Shown here: positions 7,020 through 15,065 of the stretch, in pieces
Layout of the letters: every line of letters starts with the position of its first letter
Position numbering within the stretch: the first letter of the stretch is position 1
Assembly: GCA_017467265.1 (NCBI GenBank)
Contig: JAFTSO010000043.1
Location: forward strand, 1 to 38,357
Source: Clostridia bacterium
GTDB taxonomy: Bacteria > Bacillota > Clostridia > Christensenellales > Borkfalkiaceae
Direction of reading: 5' to 3'
Length of the DNA: 38,357 nucleotides
Translations under genes and position numbers: made by a program
The notes under the pieces: generated by a model
Told to the model about the DNA's origin: nothing
What the model saw: the letters and a program-made list of their open reading frames with translations, nothing else
Database searches by the model: none

Positions 7020-8036
7020 ATGAAATTACCTTGGAAAACAAAAGGCGTATTGTTGACTGCACCGCTGACGGAAGACGTGGACGACGTGATTAAATTGATC
7101 GACGAATATCTCGCGCCGCGCGGTGTGAATATGATCATGCTCCAGATCCGTTATCGCTATCAATTCCGTCGCCATCCCGAGTGCTGCGGCTATGATCCGC
7201 TCTCGGAAAAAGACGTAAAACGTATTCTTGCCGTGTGCAAAAAGCATAATATGGCGTTGATCCCGAAGATTAATTTGTGCGATCATCAATCGGGCTTGCC
7301 TGCAAATCCGACGGACGGGATTTTGCATGGGCACACGAGCGAAGAGCCGCTGCCCGATATTAAGGACGGATTGTTGCGCGCCTACCCCGAGTTTGACGAA
7401 CTGCAAAACGAACCGGGCGTATTTTACAGCCGCAGTATTTGTTTGAGCAACGCTGTTGCGAAAATTATTATTTTCGAGCTGATCGACGAAATGATGGAAG
7501 CGTTTGAAACGGATACGATCCATATCGGCTGCGACGAGGTGTTCCATATCGGGAAATGTCCCAAGTGCTCGAAAGTGCCGAAGGCAAAATTGTATGCGGA
7601 TTGGGTGAACTCCATCAACGAGCACGTGCAATCGCGCGGTGGCAAGATTATGATGTGGGGGGATCGGCTGACCTCGGTCAAGTACACGGGGTATAACAGC
7701 TGGGAGTCTTCGGAGATCGGCACGGAAGCGGCGATCGATATGATTTCCAAGGACGTTTTGATTTGCGATTGGCACTATGAAGCCGATCAAAAATTCCTGT
7801 CCGTGGACTTGCTGGCGAAAGCAGGACTGAAAATGCTGGTCTGCCCTTGGAAGGAAATAGACAATGCAAAACGTTTTATAGACTATGCCGTGGAACATGA
7901 TCAAGGGCATATCGAAGGGCTGTTGGCGACGACGTGGTGCAACGCGGGCGAGCTGGCGAGAAAACTGCTCTATAATGCGCCCTGCAAGGGAGCAAACACC
8001 GAAAAAATTGCCAACACCTTGAACGAATTGTTATGA
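7020..8036 (+). CDS. GH20-like glycoside hydrolase (beta-hexosaminidase-type TIM barrel)
   Basis: 338 residues with AAAAGGAG upstream. The protein is a single catalytic barrel without the usual GH20 N-terminal domain. It opens with KTKGVLLTAPLTEDVDDVIKLIDEYLAPRGVNMIMLQ and carries IHIGCDEVFHIG, with the adjacent Asp172-Glu173 pair expected for substrate-assisted GH20 catalysis. Later segments HVQSRGGKIMMWGDRL, VLICDWHYEA and LLATTWCNAGELA supply the Trp-rich sugar subsites. Four Cys cluster after the catalytic pair (GKCPKCSKV), which is unusual. It lacks a signal peptide, so it probably trims imported N-acetylhexosamine-containing oligosaccharides. The exact specificity cannot be assigned. 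Confidence 0.75.
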   Translation: MKLPWKTKGVLLTAPLTEDVDDVIKLIDEYLAPRGVNMIMLQIRYRYQFRRHPECCGYDPLSEKDVKRILAVCKKHNMALIPKINLCDHQSGLPANPTDGILHGHTSEEPLPDIKDGLLRAYPEFDELQNEPGVFYSRSICLSNAVAKIIIFELIDEMMEAFETDTIHIGCDEVFHIGKCPKCSKVPKAKLYADWVNSINEHVQSRGGKIMMWGDRLTSVKYTGYNSWESSEIGTEAAIDMISKDVLICDWHYEADQKFLSVDLLAKAGLKMLVCPWKEIDNAKRFIDYAVEHDQGHIEGLLATTWCNAGELARKLLYNAPCKGANTEKIANTLNELL

Positions 8037-8100
8037 GCGTAGTTCGCTTTGCGTTAGAGTAGAAATACGTTTTTGCATGCGTAAAGATAAGGAGATGACG

Positions 8101-8442
8101 ATGAGCGAAAAGAAAAATAGGAAAGGATTATTGTTAGCGCTGAAGATCTTGAGTGTAGCCATCTATTTTGCGGTGACGGCGTTTTTGCTGATCTATTATA
8201 TTGACGTGGTGGCAAAAAACGAAAAAGATTTTGGCTCGGCTGTTGCGATTCTCTTTGCCGGTATTTTGTTTTTTGGCGTCGGGGGAATAGGGTATATTGC
8301 GGCGGCGGTACTGGGCGTGGTTGGTTTTATAATTTCGATGACAAAGGGGCGTTCTTTGGCGGATAAAATTTACTTTGCCGTGGCGACGCTCTTGCCGATT
8401 GTGACGGGTTTGATATGGATCGTCTTATTTGTCCGCTTATAG
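8101..8442 (+). CDS. Small membrane protein, unknown function
   Basis: 113 residues from the ATG at 8101. AAGGAG at 8089-8094 is correctly spaced only for this start, not for the in-frame ATGs at 8077 or 8095. Three to four hydrophobic segments are visible (ALKILSVAIYFAVTAFLLIYYI, AVAILFAGILFFGVGGIGYIAAAVLGVVGFIIS, and YFAVATLLPIVTGLIWIVLF). No family is recognised. It follows the GH20-like gene by 64 bp with no terminator, and precedes another small membrane protein by 19 bp. Confidence 0.7.
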   Translation: MSEKKNRKGLLLALKILSVAIYFAVTAFLLIYYIDVVAKNEKDFGSAVAILFAGILFFGVGGIGYIAAAVLGVVGFIISMTKGRSLADKIYFAVATLLPIVTGLIWIVLFVRL

Positions 8443-8461
8443 AAACAGGAGAAGTAGAGAG

Positions 8462-8977
8462 ATGAAAAAGATACGCTTGATGGGGAATTACGCCTTTTTG
8501 GTGATACCTTATTTTGTAATCGCTTGCCTTGGTGGCGTCGGCGTCATTGTGGATATCGTCAGGGAACGGTATAACGAGCTGGCGCTTATGGGTGGTATAG
8601 CCTTGTTTGGCTTGTTGGTTGCGCTGTATTGTTGCAAATCTACGGTGGTGAGCGAACGGGGGCTACGGGTGTGCTTACTGTGCTTTGCGATACGCAAAGC
8701 GGAGTGGAACAACGTCACGCGCGTGTTTTCTACGGACGAACGCTTTGTAAGCTATTATCGCGCAAAGCTGGACGTGAAACGGCCGTACGTCGTGTTTACG
8801 TTGGATAGAAAGAAGAAAGGTATCCAGCGCGTTTTAAGCGGCGAAGGAAGCGTGGAAATCAAAATAAAAGCGACGCCGAAAAACCTAAACAAGCTCGTAC
8901 CGTATATCCGTACGTATGCAAAATGTCCCACAAAGTTATATTATGGGGAAGGTAGTTTCCCAAACAACGTTTGCTAA
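8462..8977 (+). CDS. Two-TM protein with a PH-like cytoplasmic tail, unknown function
   Basis: 171 residues from the ATG at 8462, with AGGAG upstream. Two hydrophobic helices fill residues about 10-58 (YAFLVIPYFVIACLGGVGVIV, and LALMGGIALFGLLVALYC). The rest reads as a beta-rich module: STVVSERGLRVCLLCFAIRKAEWNNVTRVF, YVVFTLDRK, and a final helix KNLNKLVPYIRTYAK. This order resembles bacterial PH-like domain membrane proteins. It is the last gene before the strong terminator at 8991. Role unknown. Confidence 0.65.
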   Translation: MKKIRLMGNYAFLVIPYFVIACLGGVGVIVDIVRERYNELALMGGIALFGLLVALYCCKSTVVSERGLRVCLLCFAIRKAEWNNVTRVFSTDERFVSYYRAKLDVKRPYVVFTLDRKKKGIQRVLSGEGSVEIKIKATPKNLNKLVPYIRTYAKCPTKLYYGEGSFPNNVC

Positions 8978-8990
8978 AAATACTTGTTAA

Positions 8991-9029
8991 AAAATGCAAG
9001 CCACGCAATATTCGCGTGGCTTGCATTTT
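8991..9029. terminator. Bidirectional intrinsic terminator
   Basis: 16-bp perfect arms AAAATGCAAGCCACGC (8991-9006) and its complement (9014-9029) with a 7-nt loop, and A/T tracts on both sides. It serves glycan operon I on the plus strand and the AraC gene on the minus strand. Confidence 0.95.
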
Positions 9030-9076
9030 TTATAAAACCCCCTATACGTGTCGTGATGAACGCGGTTTTTTGCCGT

Positions 9077-9829
9077 TCAGCCGTGTTTTTGTGCTTTGGG
9101 CGGTACGCCGAAAAGCCGCTTGTAGGCTTTGGAAAAATTGAACGGATCTTTGTAGCCTACGGCAAACGCCGTTTCGCCGACGGAGTAGCCCCGTTCCAAG
9201 AGCGCGCGTGCCTGCTCCATACGCGTTTTTATGATAAAGGCTTTGATGCTCATACCGTAGGCGCGCTGAAAAATGCGGTATAGATAGCTACGCTCAAATC
9301 CGAAATAATGAGAGAGTTGCTGTAAGGTAAGATCTTGCATATAGTTAAAATGAATATACTGACGGATTTTTTCGGCGATATTAGGCGTTGCTTTTTGCTC
9401 GTTAAAAAGTGTGTAGATTAGACGGAACAAAAGCGCGATATAGACGGAGGGGGACGTCACGACGTTTTGCGACAGCTCGCGTATTTCCGCGCCAAACTGT
9501 AAAGGGACGGGATAGGTTGAACGGTCGGTGTTAAAAATGTTCGCAATTTCGCCTTGAAAGGCAATCCACGCGTATTCCCACGGTTTTTCGCCGTCGGCGA
9601 AGTAGGTCGTGATTTCTCCGGGACGGATAATGAATAGCTCGCCTGCGCTGATTTCGTGCACGCCGTATTTGTCCTGCAAAGTCCCCTTGCCGTTTATGCA
9701 AAAATGAATCAGGTAATAATCGCGTGCGTGCGGACCGAATTTTTGCTTTTTTGCGCAAACTTCGTGCCCGATAAAAAGGGGGGTGAGATCGCGTGCTTTC
9801 GTTTGCTCTAACATAATGTCGTATATCAT
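9077..9829 (-). CDS. AraC-family transcriptional regulator
   Basis: 250 residues. The N-terminal half is a cupin-type ligand-binding domain (YYLIHFCINGKGTLQ, ISAGELFIIRPGEITTYFAD, PWEYAWIAFQG). The C-terminal ~100 residues are a double helix-turn-helix: IRQYIHFNYMQDLTLQQLS, YFGFERSYLYRIFQRAYGMS, then MEQARALLERGYSVGETAFAVG and YKDPFNFSKAYKRLFGVPP. Both HTH units and the family signature are complete. The start has AAAGGA 11-15 bases upstream on the minus strand. It is divergent from the GH4 gene with a 118-bp shared control region, so it very likely controls that gene in response to a sugar. Confidence 0.92.
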   Translation of the reverse strand: MIYDIMLEQTKARDLTPLFIGHEVCAKKQKFGPHARDYYLIHFCINGKGTLQDKYGVHEISAGELFIIRPGEITTYFADGEKPWEYAWIAFQGEIANIFNTDRSTYPVPLQFGAEIRELSQNVVTSPSVYIALLFRLIYTLFNEQKATPNIAEKIRQYIHFNYMQDLTLQQLSHYFGFERSYLYRIFQRAYGMSIKAFIIKTRMEQARALLERGYSVGETAFAVGYKDPFNFSKAYKRLFGVPPKAQKHG

Positions 9830-9859
9830 ATAAAGAATCCTTTTTTTGTGATTAGCAAC

Positions 9860-9918
9860 ATTTTACCATAAAACAGCCACAAAAAGCAATAGACTTAGCA
9901 GCTTTTTTATGATAAAAT
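9860..9918. promoter_or_regulatory. Divergent promoters of the AraC and GH4 genes
   Basis: Minus strand: -35 TTGCTT (complement of 9884-9889), 18-bp spacer, -10 TAAAAT (complement of 9860-9865). Plus strand: -35 TAGACT (9890-9895), 17-bp spacer, -10 TAAAAT (9913-9918). TTAGCA occurs at 9852-9857 and 9895-9900, 43 bp apart, and could be paired AraC half-sites. The weak plus-strand -35 fits an activator-dependent promoter. Confidence 0.55.
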
Positions 9919-9947
9919 TTAGAAAAATTTGCAAAAGGAGATGGGAG

Positions 9948-11267
9948 ATGAAACTTACCTTTATGGGCGCGGGTAGTACGATTTTTGCGAAAAACGTAAT
10001 CGGGGACGTACTCTTAACACCTGCGCTGAACCAGAATTTGACAGTAGCGCTGTATGATATGGACAGAGGCCGTTTGCAAGATTCGTTCCTTGTTGTAGAT
10101 GCCTTGAACAAGCGGTATAACGGCGGCAAAGCGAAAGTGAAAACGTATCTGGGAGTAAGCCAGAGAATAGCGGCGCTCGCGAACGCTGATTTCGTCGTGA
10201 ACGCGATACAGGTAGGGGGATACGAGCCTTGTACGGTGATTGATTTTGAGATCCCCAAAAAATATGGTTTGCGTCAAACGATTGGCGACACGCTGGGGAT
10301 CGGCGGTATTTTCCGTGGGCTTCGTACCATTAAGGTGATGAAAGAGTTTGCGCGCGATATGGAAGAAGTATGCCCGAACGCGTGGCTGCTCAATTATACC
10401 AACCCGATGGCAATTTTGACGGGGTATATGCTCCGCTATACCAAAGTCAAGACGGTGGGGCTGTGCCACAGCGTACAGGTCTGCACGAGTCAGCTATTCG
10501 AGCAGCTGGGGCTTGATCACGACACGGTAGGCAGGGAATTGATCGCAGGGATCAATCATATGGCGTGGCTGTTGGACGTGCGCGACAAGAACGGCAACGA
10601 TTTGTACCCCGAAATTAAGCGTTTGGCGAAGAAAAAGAACGCCGAAGAAAAGCACGGTAATATGGTGCGGTACGATTATATTGACAAGCTGGGATATTAT
10701 TGCACGGAAAGCTCGGAGCACAACGCTGAATACAATCCTTTCTATATCAAAGGAAAATACCCTGGGTTGATTGAGAAATTCAATATTCCGCTCGACGAAT
10801 ACCCCCGTCGTTGTGTCAACCAGATTGCAGGCTGGAAAAAGCAACGCGAGGAACTGTTAAACGGCGGCGAGATCGAGCATACGCGCTCGCACGAGTACGC
10901 GTCGCGGATTATGGAGGCGATGGTGACGGGCGAGCCCTACACGATTGGTGGGAACGTGATTAATGACGGCTGGATTGAGAACTTGCCTTTGGACGCGTGC
11001 GTGGAAGTGCCTTGCGTTGTGGACGGTGGCGGTGTACACCCGACGCGCGTGGGGAGATTGCCCGTACAATGCGCTGCGATGAATATGACGAATATCAATC
11101 CCCAGCTGCTTACGATTGAAGCGGCAGCGACGGGCAAGAGAGAGCATATTTATCACGCGGCGATGTTAGATCCGCACACGGCGGCGGAGCTGTCCATCGA
11201 CGACATTATTATGATGTGCGACGAGCTGATCGAAGCACACGAAAAGGCAGGATTTCCCGTTCTGTAA
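9948..11267 (+). CDS. GH4 family alpha-glycosidase (alpha-galactosidase/alpha-glucosidase type)
   Basis: 439 residues from the ATG at 9948 with AAGGAG upstream. The N-terminus has the NAD-binding Rossmann loop (FMGAGSTIFAKN). GGIFRGLRTIKVM, LNYTNPMAI, the metal-binding GLCHSVQ, and GINHMAW follow in GH4 order. C-terminal segments (YASRIMEAMVTGEPYTIGGNVIN, VEVPCVVDGGGVHPTRVG) also match. GH4 enzymes cleave by an oxidation-elimination mechanism that needs NAD and Mn2+, with the metal held by the Cys and His seen here. It is cytoplasmic. MelA-type alpha-galactosidase is most likely; alpha-glucosidase or alpha-glucuronidase specificity cannot be excluded. It is monocistronic and divergent from an AraC regulator. 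Confidence 0.9.
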   Translation: MKLTFMGAGSTIFAKNVIGDVLLTPALNQNLTVALYDMDRGRLQDSFLVVDALNKRYNGGKAKVKTYLGVSQRIAALANADFVVNAIQVGGYEPCTVIDFEIPKKYGLRQTIGDTLGIGGIFRGLRTIKVMKEFARDMEEVCPNAWLLNYTNPMAILTGYMLRYTKVKTVGLCHSVQVCTSQLFEQLGLDHDTVGRELIAGINHMAWLLDVRDKNGNDLYPEIKRLAKKKNAEEKHGNMVRYDYIDKLGYYCTESSEHNAEYNPFYIKGKYPGLIEKFNIPLDEYPRRCVNQIAGWKKQREELLNGGEIEHTRSHEYASRIMEAMVTGEPYTIGGNVINDGWIENLPLDACVEVPCVVDGGGVHPTRVGRLPVQCAAMNMTNINPQLLTIEAAATGKREHIYHAAMLDPHTAAELSIDDIIMMCDELIEAHEKAGFPVL

Positions 11268-11313
11268 ATTTCGCTTTGTAAATTCTATAAAACAACAAAA
11301 TGCAGACAAAACG

Positions 11314-11347
11314 GACTGACGTATCAAAAAACGTCGGTCTTTTTTTG
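11314..11347 (+). terminator. Intrinsic terminator of the GH4 gene
   Basis: GACTGACGT (11314-11322) pairs with ACGTCGGTC (11331-11339) with one G-U pair, followed by T8. Confidence 0.85.
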
Positions 11348-11372
11348 TGTGTTTTTTGCGCATATAAACAAA

Positions 11373-11472
11373 AAATAATGTCGCGTATCGCGCGAAAAAG
11401 GAACGCGCACAACAAGAAAAAAACAAAAAAAATGTAATCATCTAAAAATAATGTCGGTATGCTCGCTATAAT
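11373..11472 (+). promoter_or_regulatory. Control region of the TerY-P-like operon (AATAATGTCG motif)
   Basis: AATAATGTCG occurs at 11373-11382 and 11447-11456. The second copy ends 10 bp before a perfect -10 TATAAT (11467-11472), and no -35 hexamer is present at the expected place. The same arrangement, AATAATGTCG-N10-TATAAT, is found at 16128-16153 before the WYL gene. An activator or special regulator that binds in the spacer is the simplest reading. Confidence 0.6.
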
Positions 11473-11502
11473 CAAAAGTACCAAATATAAAGGAGAGGAA
11501 CA

Positions 11503-12795
11503 ATGCGGTTTAGAAAAAACGACACAATCACAATCGACGAGAAAGAACGGCTTGTCGTGGAAGATTTTCTCGGCGACGGCGGACAGGGAGAGGTGTATCT
11601 GGTTTCGCGGGGCGGTGAGAAGTATGCGTTGAAGGTATATAAGAACGAAGAGAGTGCGGATTTTCGGTATAATTTGAAGAATAATATCGATCGCGGCGCG
11701 CCCAGCGAAGCGTTCTTATGGCCCAAAGCGTTGCTCGATTTTGACGATGGAAAAATCGGGTATTTGATGGATTTGCGCCCGAAAAATTATGCGTCTTTCG
11801 TTTCGTATTTGACGGGCAAGAATAAATTTCGTTCCAAGCAAGTGTTGCTACGCTGGTGTATCGAGCTGTGCACGGCGTTCAAGCGCTTGCACGAGCTCGG
11901 GTATTCGTATCAGGATTTGAACGACGGGAGTTTCTTTTTCGATCCCGATACAGGGGATTTGTTGATCTGTGATAACGATAACGTGACGGCGGACAAGAAA
12001 AATCTGGGTATTTTGGGCAAAATGCGGTATATGGCGCCGGAGATCGTGCGCGGAGAACAGATGCCGGATATGCACTCCGACCGTTTTTCGTTGGCGGTAA
12101 TTTTGTTTATGGCGCTGTGCCTTGGCAATCCGTACGAGGGGGAGAGATTGAAAGAATACGACATTATCGACGAGGACGCGGAGTATGAAATATTCGGTGA
12201 AAAGCCCGTGTTCGTCTATCATAAAACGGATAGGTCGAACAGACCGATACGCGGCTATCATACCAGCGTTTTGCGCCGTTGGGCGTATATTCCGCTGTAC
12301 GTGAAAGAAGCGTTTCACCGCACGTTTGTAGATGGTTTGCAAGATCGTGAGAACGAACGTACGACGGAGCTGGAGTGGCTGAAAGTGCTGACGAAATACC
12401 GCGATGAATTGATAGCGTGTCCGTACTGCGGTCACGAATATATCGTTGGTTTTTCAGAGAAAAAGAAGTACGACGTGTGTCCGCTTTGCGGCAAGGAAAC
12501 AAAGAAATTTTGCACGCTGCATATAGGACGTAATGCCGTGGTATTGGATTTGGGCAAAAAACTATACAAAAATCACGTGGACAAATATTCTGCGCGGTAT
12601 AATCAGGCGGTAGGAATCGTGGTGGCAAACAAGAACAATCCTGCCCTTTGGGGGATCAAGCTGATGCTCCCCGAAGGAGTGGAGATCAAGGACGGAGAGA
12701 ACAACGTAAAGATGGTGACGGGCAGCGGCGTAGTGCCCATCGTCAGTAACTTAAAAATTAAATTTAACGAGAATATTATAGGAGAAATACGATAA
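11503..12795 (+). CDS. TerY-P-type serine/threonine kinase-like protein with zinc ribbon
   Basis: 430 residues with AAAGGAGAGG upstream. Kinase landmarks: Gly-rich loop GDGGQGEVY (24-32), Lys44, catalytic-loop YQDLND with Asp138 but Gln in place of the HRD Arg and Asn140 where Lys is usual, DND (157-159) in place of DFG, APE at 178-180, and SDRFSLAVILF. A zinc ribbon follows: Cys306-x2-Cys309 and Cys326-x2-Cys329. The last 90 residues are a beta-rich extension. A kinase with DLND/DND motifs plus zinc ribbon, next to vWA and PP2C genes, is the signature of the TerY-P triad. It overlaps the next gene by one base (TAATG). Activity is plausible but altered by the changed motifs. Confidence 0.85.
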   Translation: MRFRKNDTITIDEKERLVVEDFLGDGGQGEVYLVSRGGEKYALKVYKNEESADFRYNLKNNIDRGAPSEAFLWPKALLDFDDGKIGYLMDLRPKNYASFVSYLTGKNKFRSKQVLLRWCIELCTAFKRLHELGYSYQDLNDGSFFFDPDTGDLLICDNDNVTADKKNLGILGKMRYMAPEIVRGEQMPDMHSDRFSLAVILFMALCLGNPYEGERLKEYDIIDEDAEYEIFGEKPVFVYHKTDRSNRPIRGYHTSVLRRWAYIPLYVKEAFHRTFVDGLQDRENERTTELEWLKVLTKYRDELIACPYCGHEYIVGFSEKKKYDVCPLCGKETKKFCTLHIGRNAVVLDLGKKLYKNHVDKYSARYNQAVGIVVANKNNPALWGIKLMLPEGVEIKDGENNVKMVTGSGVVPIVSNLKIKFNENIIGEIR

Positions 12796-13529
12796 TGGAA
12801 AACAAGGACAGAACGTTAGGCGAAGGTATTGCAAGACAGGAATTACAGCTGATTTTTATCATTGACAATTCGGGCTCGATGGAAGGGGAAAAGATTGGCG
12901 CGGTGAACAACGCAATCCGTGACGTGATGAGTATGATGCCCGAGGTACAGGAAGACACGGCGGACGCAACGATTAAGATTTCTGCACTCAAATTCAGCGA
13001 CGAGGCAAAGTGGGTGTATAGTGAGCCCCAAACGGTGAACGAATTCAAATGGAAAGATCTCAAATCGGAAGGGGGTACAAATCTTTCGAGTGCGTATGAT
13101 GAGCTGGCAAAATGGCTGTGCAAAAAGGAGAAAGGTGGCAAAATGCCCGACATTGGAGGCGTTGCGCCCATTTTGATCTTAATGACGGACGGTATGCCCA
13201 CGAGCTATGACTGGGAAAATCATTTGGCTATCCTGAAACACAAAGGCTGGTTTAAGGTTGCGCTCAAATATGCGTTGGCGATCGGGATCGACACCGACGA
13301 GGCGATGGACGTATTGCGGAAATTCACGGGAAATCCCGAGACCGTACTCAAAGTATATACGGCGGAGGCGTTGCGGAAGGTGATCAAGGTGATCGCCGTG
13401 ACAGCGTCGAAGGTGAAATCGAACTCGGCGTCGGCTGGCTATGGCGGTGCGCTTGGCGCGAGCAATAACGACGTGGCAAAGAACGAAATTGCGGAGAAAT
13501 TAGACGATATTCAAGACGTAGAGTGGTAA
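12795..13529 (+). CDS. TerY-like vWA domain protein 1
   Basis: 244 residues. One von Willebrand factor A domain with a complete MIDAS metal site: DNSGS at 24-28, Thr95 in GGTNL, and Asp132 in MTDG. GVAPILILMTDGMPT and the closing VYTAEALRKVIKVIAVTASKVKS match the TerY family. No signal peptide, so cytoplasmic. The C-terminal tail is Ala/Asn/Gly-rich and ends in DIQDVEW. In TerY-P systems the vWA protein is the presumed substrate or partner of the linked kinase and phosphatase; this is established only as a genomic association. It is translationally coupled to the kinase gene and followed after 9 bp by a paralogue. Confidence 0.88.
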   Translation: MENKDRTLGEGIARQELQLIFIIDNSGSMEGEKIGAVNNAIRDVMSMMPEVQEDTADATIKISALKFSDEAKWVYSEPQTVNEFKWKDLKSEGGTNLSSAYDELAKWLCKKEKGGKMPDIGGVAPILILMTDGMPTSYDWENHLAILKHKGWFKVALKYALAIGIDTDEAMDVLRKFTGNPETVLKVYTAEALRKVIKVIAVTASKVKSNSASAGYGGALGASNNDVAKNEIAEKLDDIQDVEW

Positions 13530-13538
13530 GGAGTGGAT

Positions 13539-14240
13539 ATGGAAAAAATCGCAAAACAGAAATTGAACGTCATCGTTTTGGTCGATTGCTCCAAGAGTAT
13601 GCAAGGGGAGCGGATTGCGCAGGTGAATAGGGCGTTGCGCGAGATCAAAACGCACTTGATCGAGATGCAGGGCGAAAACGCAAACGTGGATTTTTACGTG
13701 AGCGTCATCACTTTTTCCACCGCCGCGTATTTTTTGAACGGTGAGCGTTGCAAAGGAGTGGAAGATTTTGATTTCAAGGACATCAAAGGGGGCGGTTGGA
13801 GCAATTTGCACCTTGCCTATGAAAAACTGGGCGAATTGCTGAAAAAGGAGAGCAAAGGCGGGATTATGCCCGATTTTGGCGGCGTAGCGCCCATCGTGCT
13901 CCTAATGACGGACGGACACCCGACGAAGTATCCCCTCACCGAAGAGATGGCTGCGCTCAAAAAATTGCCTTGGTTTCGCGTGGCGCTCAAATACGGGATC
14001 GCCATCGAGCTTAACGACGAGCGCACAAAGAAGGTGCTACGAGAGTTTGTGGACGGGAACGGGGACGTGGTGGATTGCTACGATGCAAAATTGCTGGAAC
14101 GCATCATTAAGATCATTGTTTTGACGGCGTCGAAGTTGAAATCGACGGCGACGAGCGTACAGGCTGGCAACACGATTGTACAGCAAACGCAGATGCAGGT
14201 GCAGCAGGCGTTGCAAGTGGTGGAGGACTGGGAGTGGTGA
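13539..14240 (+). CDS. TerY-like vWA domain protein 2
   Basis: 233 residues from the ATG at 13539, correctly spaced from AAGGAG at 13528-13533; the in-frame GTG at 13533 overlaps that site. MIDAS: DCSKS at 16-20, Ser in GGGWSNL in place of the Thr seen in copy 1, and Asp in MTDGHPT. It is clearly a paralogue of the preceding gene (IMPDFGGVAPIVLLMTDG versus MPDIGGVAPILILMTDG) but diverged elsewhere. The Gln-rich tail ends in VVEDWEW, echoing DIQDVEW in copy 1. The stop codon is one base before the PP2C start codon, so the genes are tightly coupled. Two different vWA proteins may give the kinase/phosphatase pair two substrates or a heteromeric partner. Confidence 0.87.
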   Translation: MEKIAKQKLNVIVLVDCSKSMQGERIAQVNRALREIKTHLIEMQGENANVDFYVSVITFSTAAYFLNGERCKGVEDFDFKDIKGGGWSNLHLAYEKLGELLKKESKGGIMPDFGGVAPIVLLMTDGHPTKYPLTEEMAALKKLPWFRVALKYGIAIELNDERTKKVLREFVDGNGDVVDCYDAKLLERIIKIIVLTASKLKSTATSVQAGNTIVQQTQMQVQQALQVVEDWEW

Positions 14241-14241
14241 T

Positions 14242-15063
14242 ATGATTACGTATTTGACAAGGACGGCGACGGGATATTCGCATTTGCGCGAAAAGAAGGT
14301 GTGTCAGGATTATTCCGCCTGCTATCACGACGAAGAGCGTACGATCGTGACTGCCTGCGACGGACACGGCGGCGCAACGTACGTGCGGAGTGATCGGGGG
14401 AGCAAGTATGCGTCCGACGCGGTGATCCGCGCGTTTGGCGCTCTGGAACGCTCCGCGTTCTATCGATACACAAAAAAGGAAATTTGCAACAAATTGCGTC
14501 TGCAAATCTTATGTGAGTGGAACGCGCGCGTGGAGCGAGATATTTACGAGAAACGTTTTACGAAAGCGGAGATTAGTAGGCTCGATGAGGAGCAAGTTTT
14601 TCGCCTGAAACAAAACCCCGTGAAAGCATACGGCACAACGCTACAGGGCGCGATGATTTTTGCAAACAAAGTGCTCTGTGCGACATTGGGCGACGGGGGT
14701 GCGTTTTTGCTGCGGAAAGGTGTGTTGTATCCGATCGGTGGGGAAGACGACGAGACGGTGGCAAATTTGACCTATTCGATGTCGCAAGAGGACGCATATG
14801 AACATTTGCAGGTGGGGATTTTTGATTTTTCCGATATAGACGGCGTACTGTTGTGCACGGACGGCGTGATCAATCCCTATCAGTGTTTGGGGAATTTTCA
14901 AGAGCGGTTTGCAAAGCCCGTGTGTCTGAAATTGCAGACGGGACAGCATAGAGAGATTGCTGATTTTATCGACGAGATGGGTTGCAAAATCGGGATCGGC
15001 GACGACGTTTCGTTGGCGTTAGCGATGAAATCGGGGGTGAGTTTGCGCGGATATAGGAGCTGA
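14242..15063 (+). CDS. PP2C-family protein serine/threonine phosphatase
   Basis: 273 residues from the ATG at 14242, one base after the vWA2 stop codon; a longer frame that starts inside vWA2 is rejected. PP2C metal-binding motifs appear in order: CDGHGG (Asp40-Gly41), YGTTLQGAMI, ATLGDGGAFLL, LLCTDGVI and GDDVSLALA. All of the Asp residues needed for the binuclear metal centre are present, so it should be active. It is the eraser of the TerY-P triad and should reverse phosphorylation made by the kinase at 11503. Cytoplasmic, with no membrane segment. Confidence 0.9.
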   Translation: MITYLTRTATGYSHLREKKVCQDYSACYHDEERTIVTACDGHGGATYVRSDRGSKYASDAVIRAFGALERSAFYRYTKKEICNKLRLQILCEWNARVERDIYEKRFTKAEISRLDEEQVFRLKQNPVKAYGTTLQGAMIFANKVLCATLGDGGAFLLRKGVLYPIGGEDDETVANLTYSMSQEDAYEHLQVGIFDFSDIDGVLLCTDGVINPYQCLGNFQERFAKPVCLKLQTGQHREIADFIDEMGCKIGIGDDVSLALAMKSGVSLRGYRS

Positions 15064-15065
15064 TT

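Noticed and set aside
8037..8100. Separate promoter for the small membrane proteins
   Set aside because: No acceptable -35/-10 pair with 16-18 bp spacing; read-through from the GH20-like gene is simpler.
9000..9030. Small plus-strand gene at 8984-9283
   Set aside because: It begins in the bidirectional terminator and is antisense to the AraC gene.
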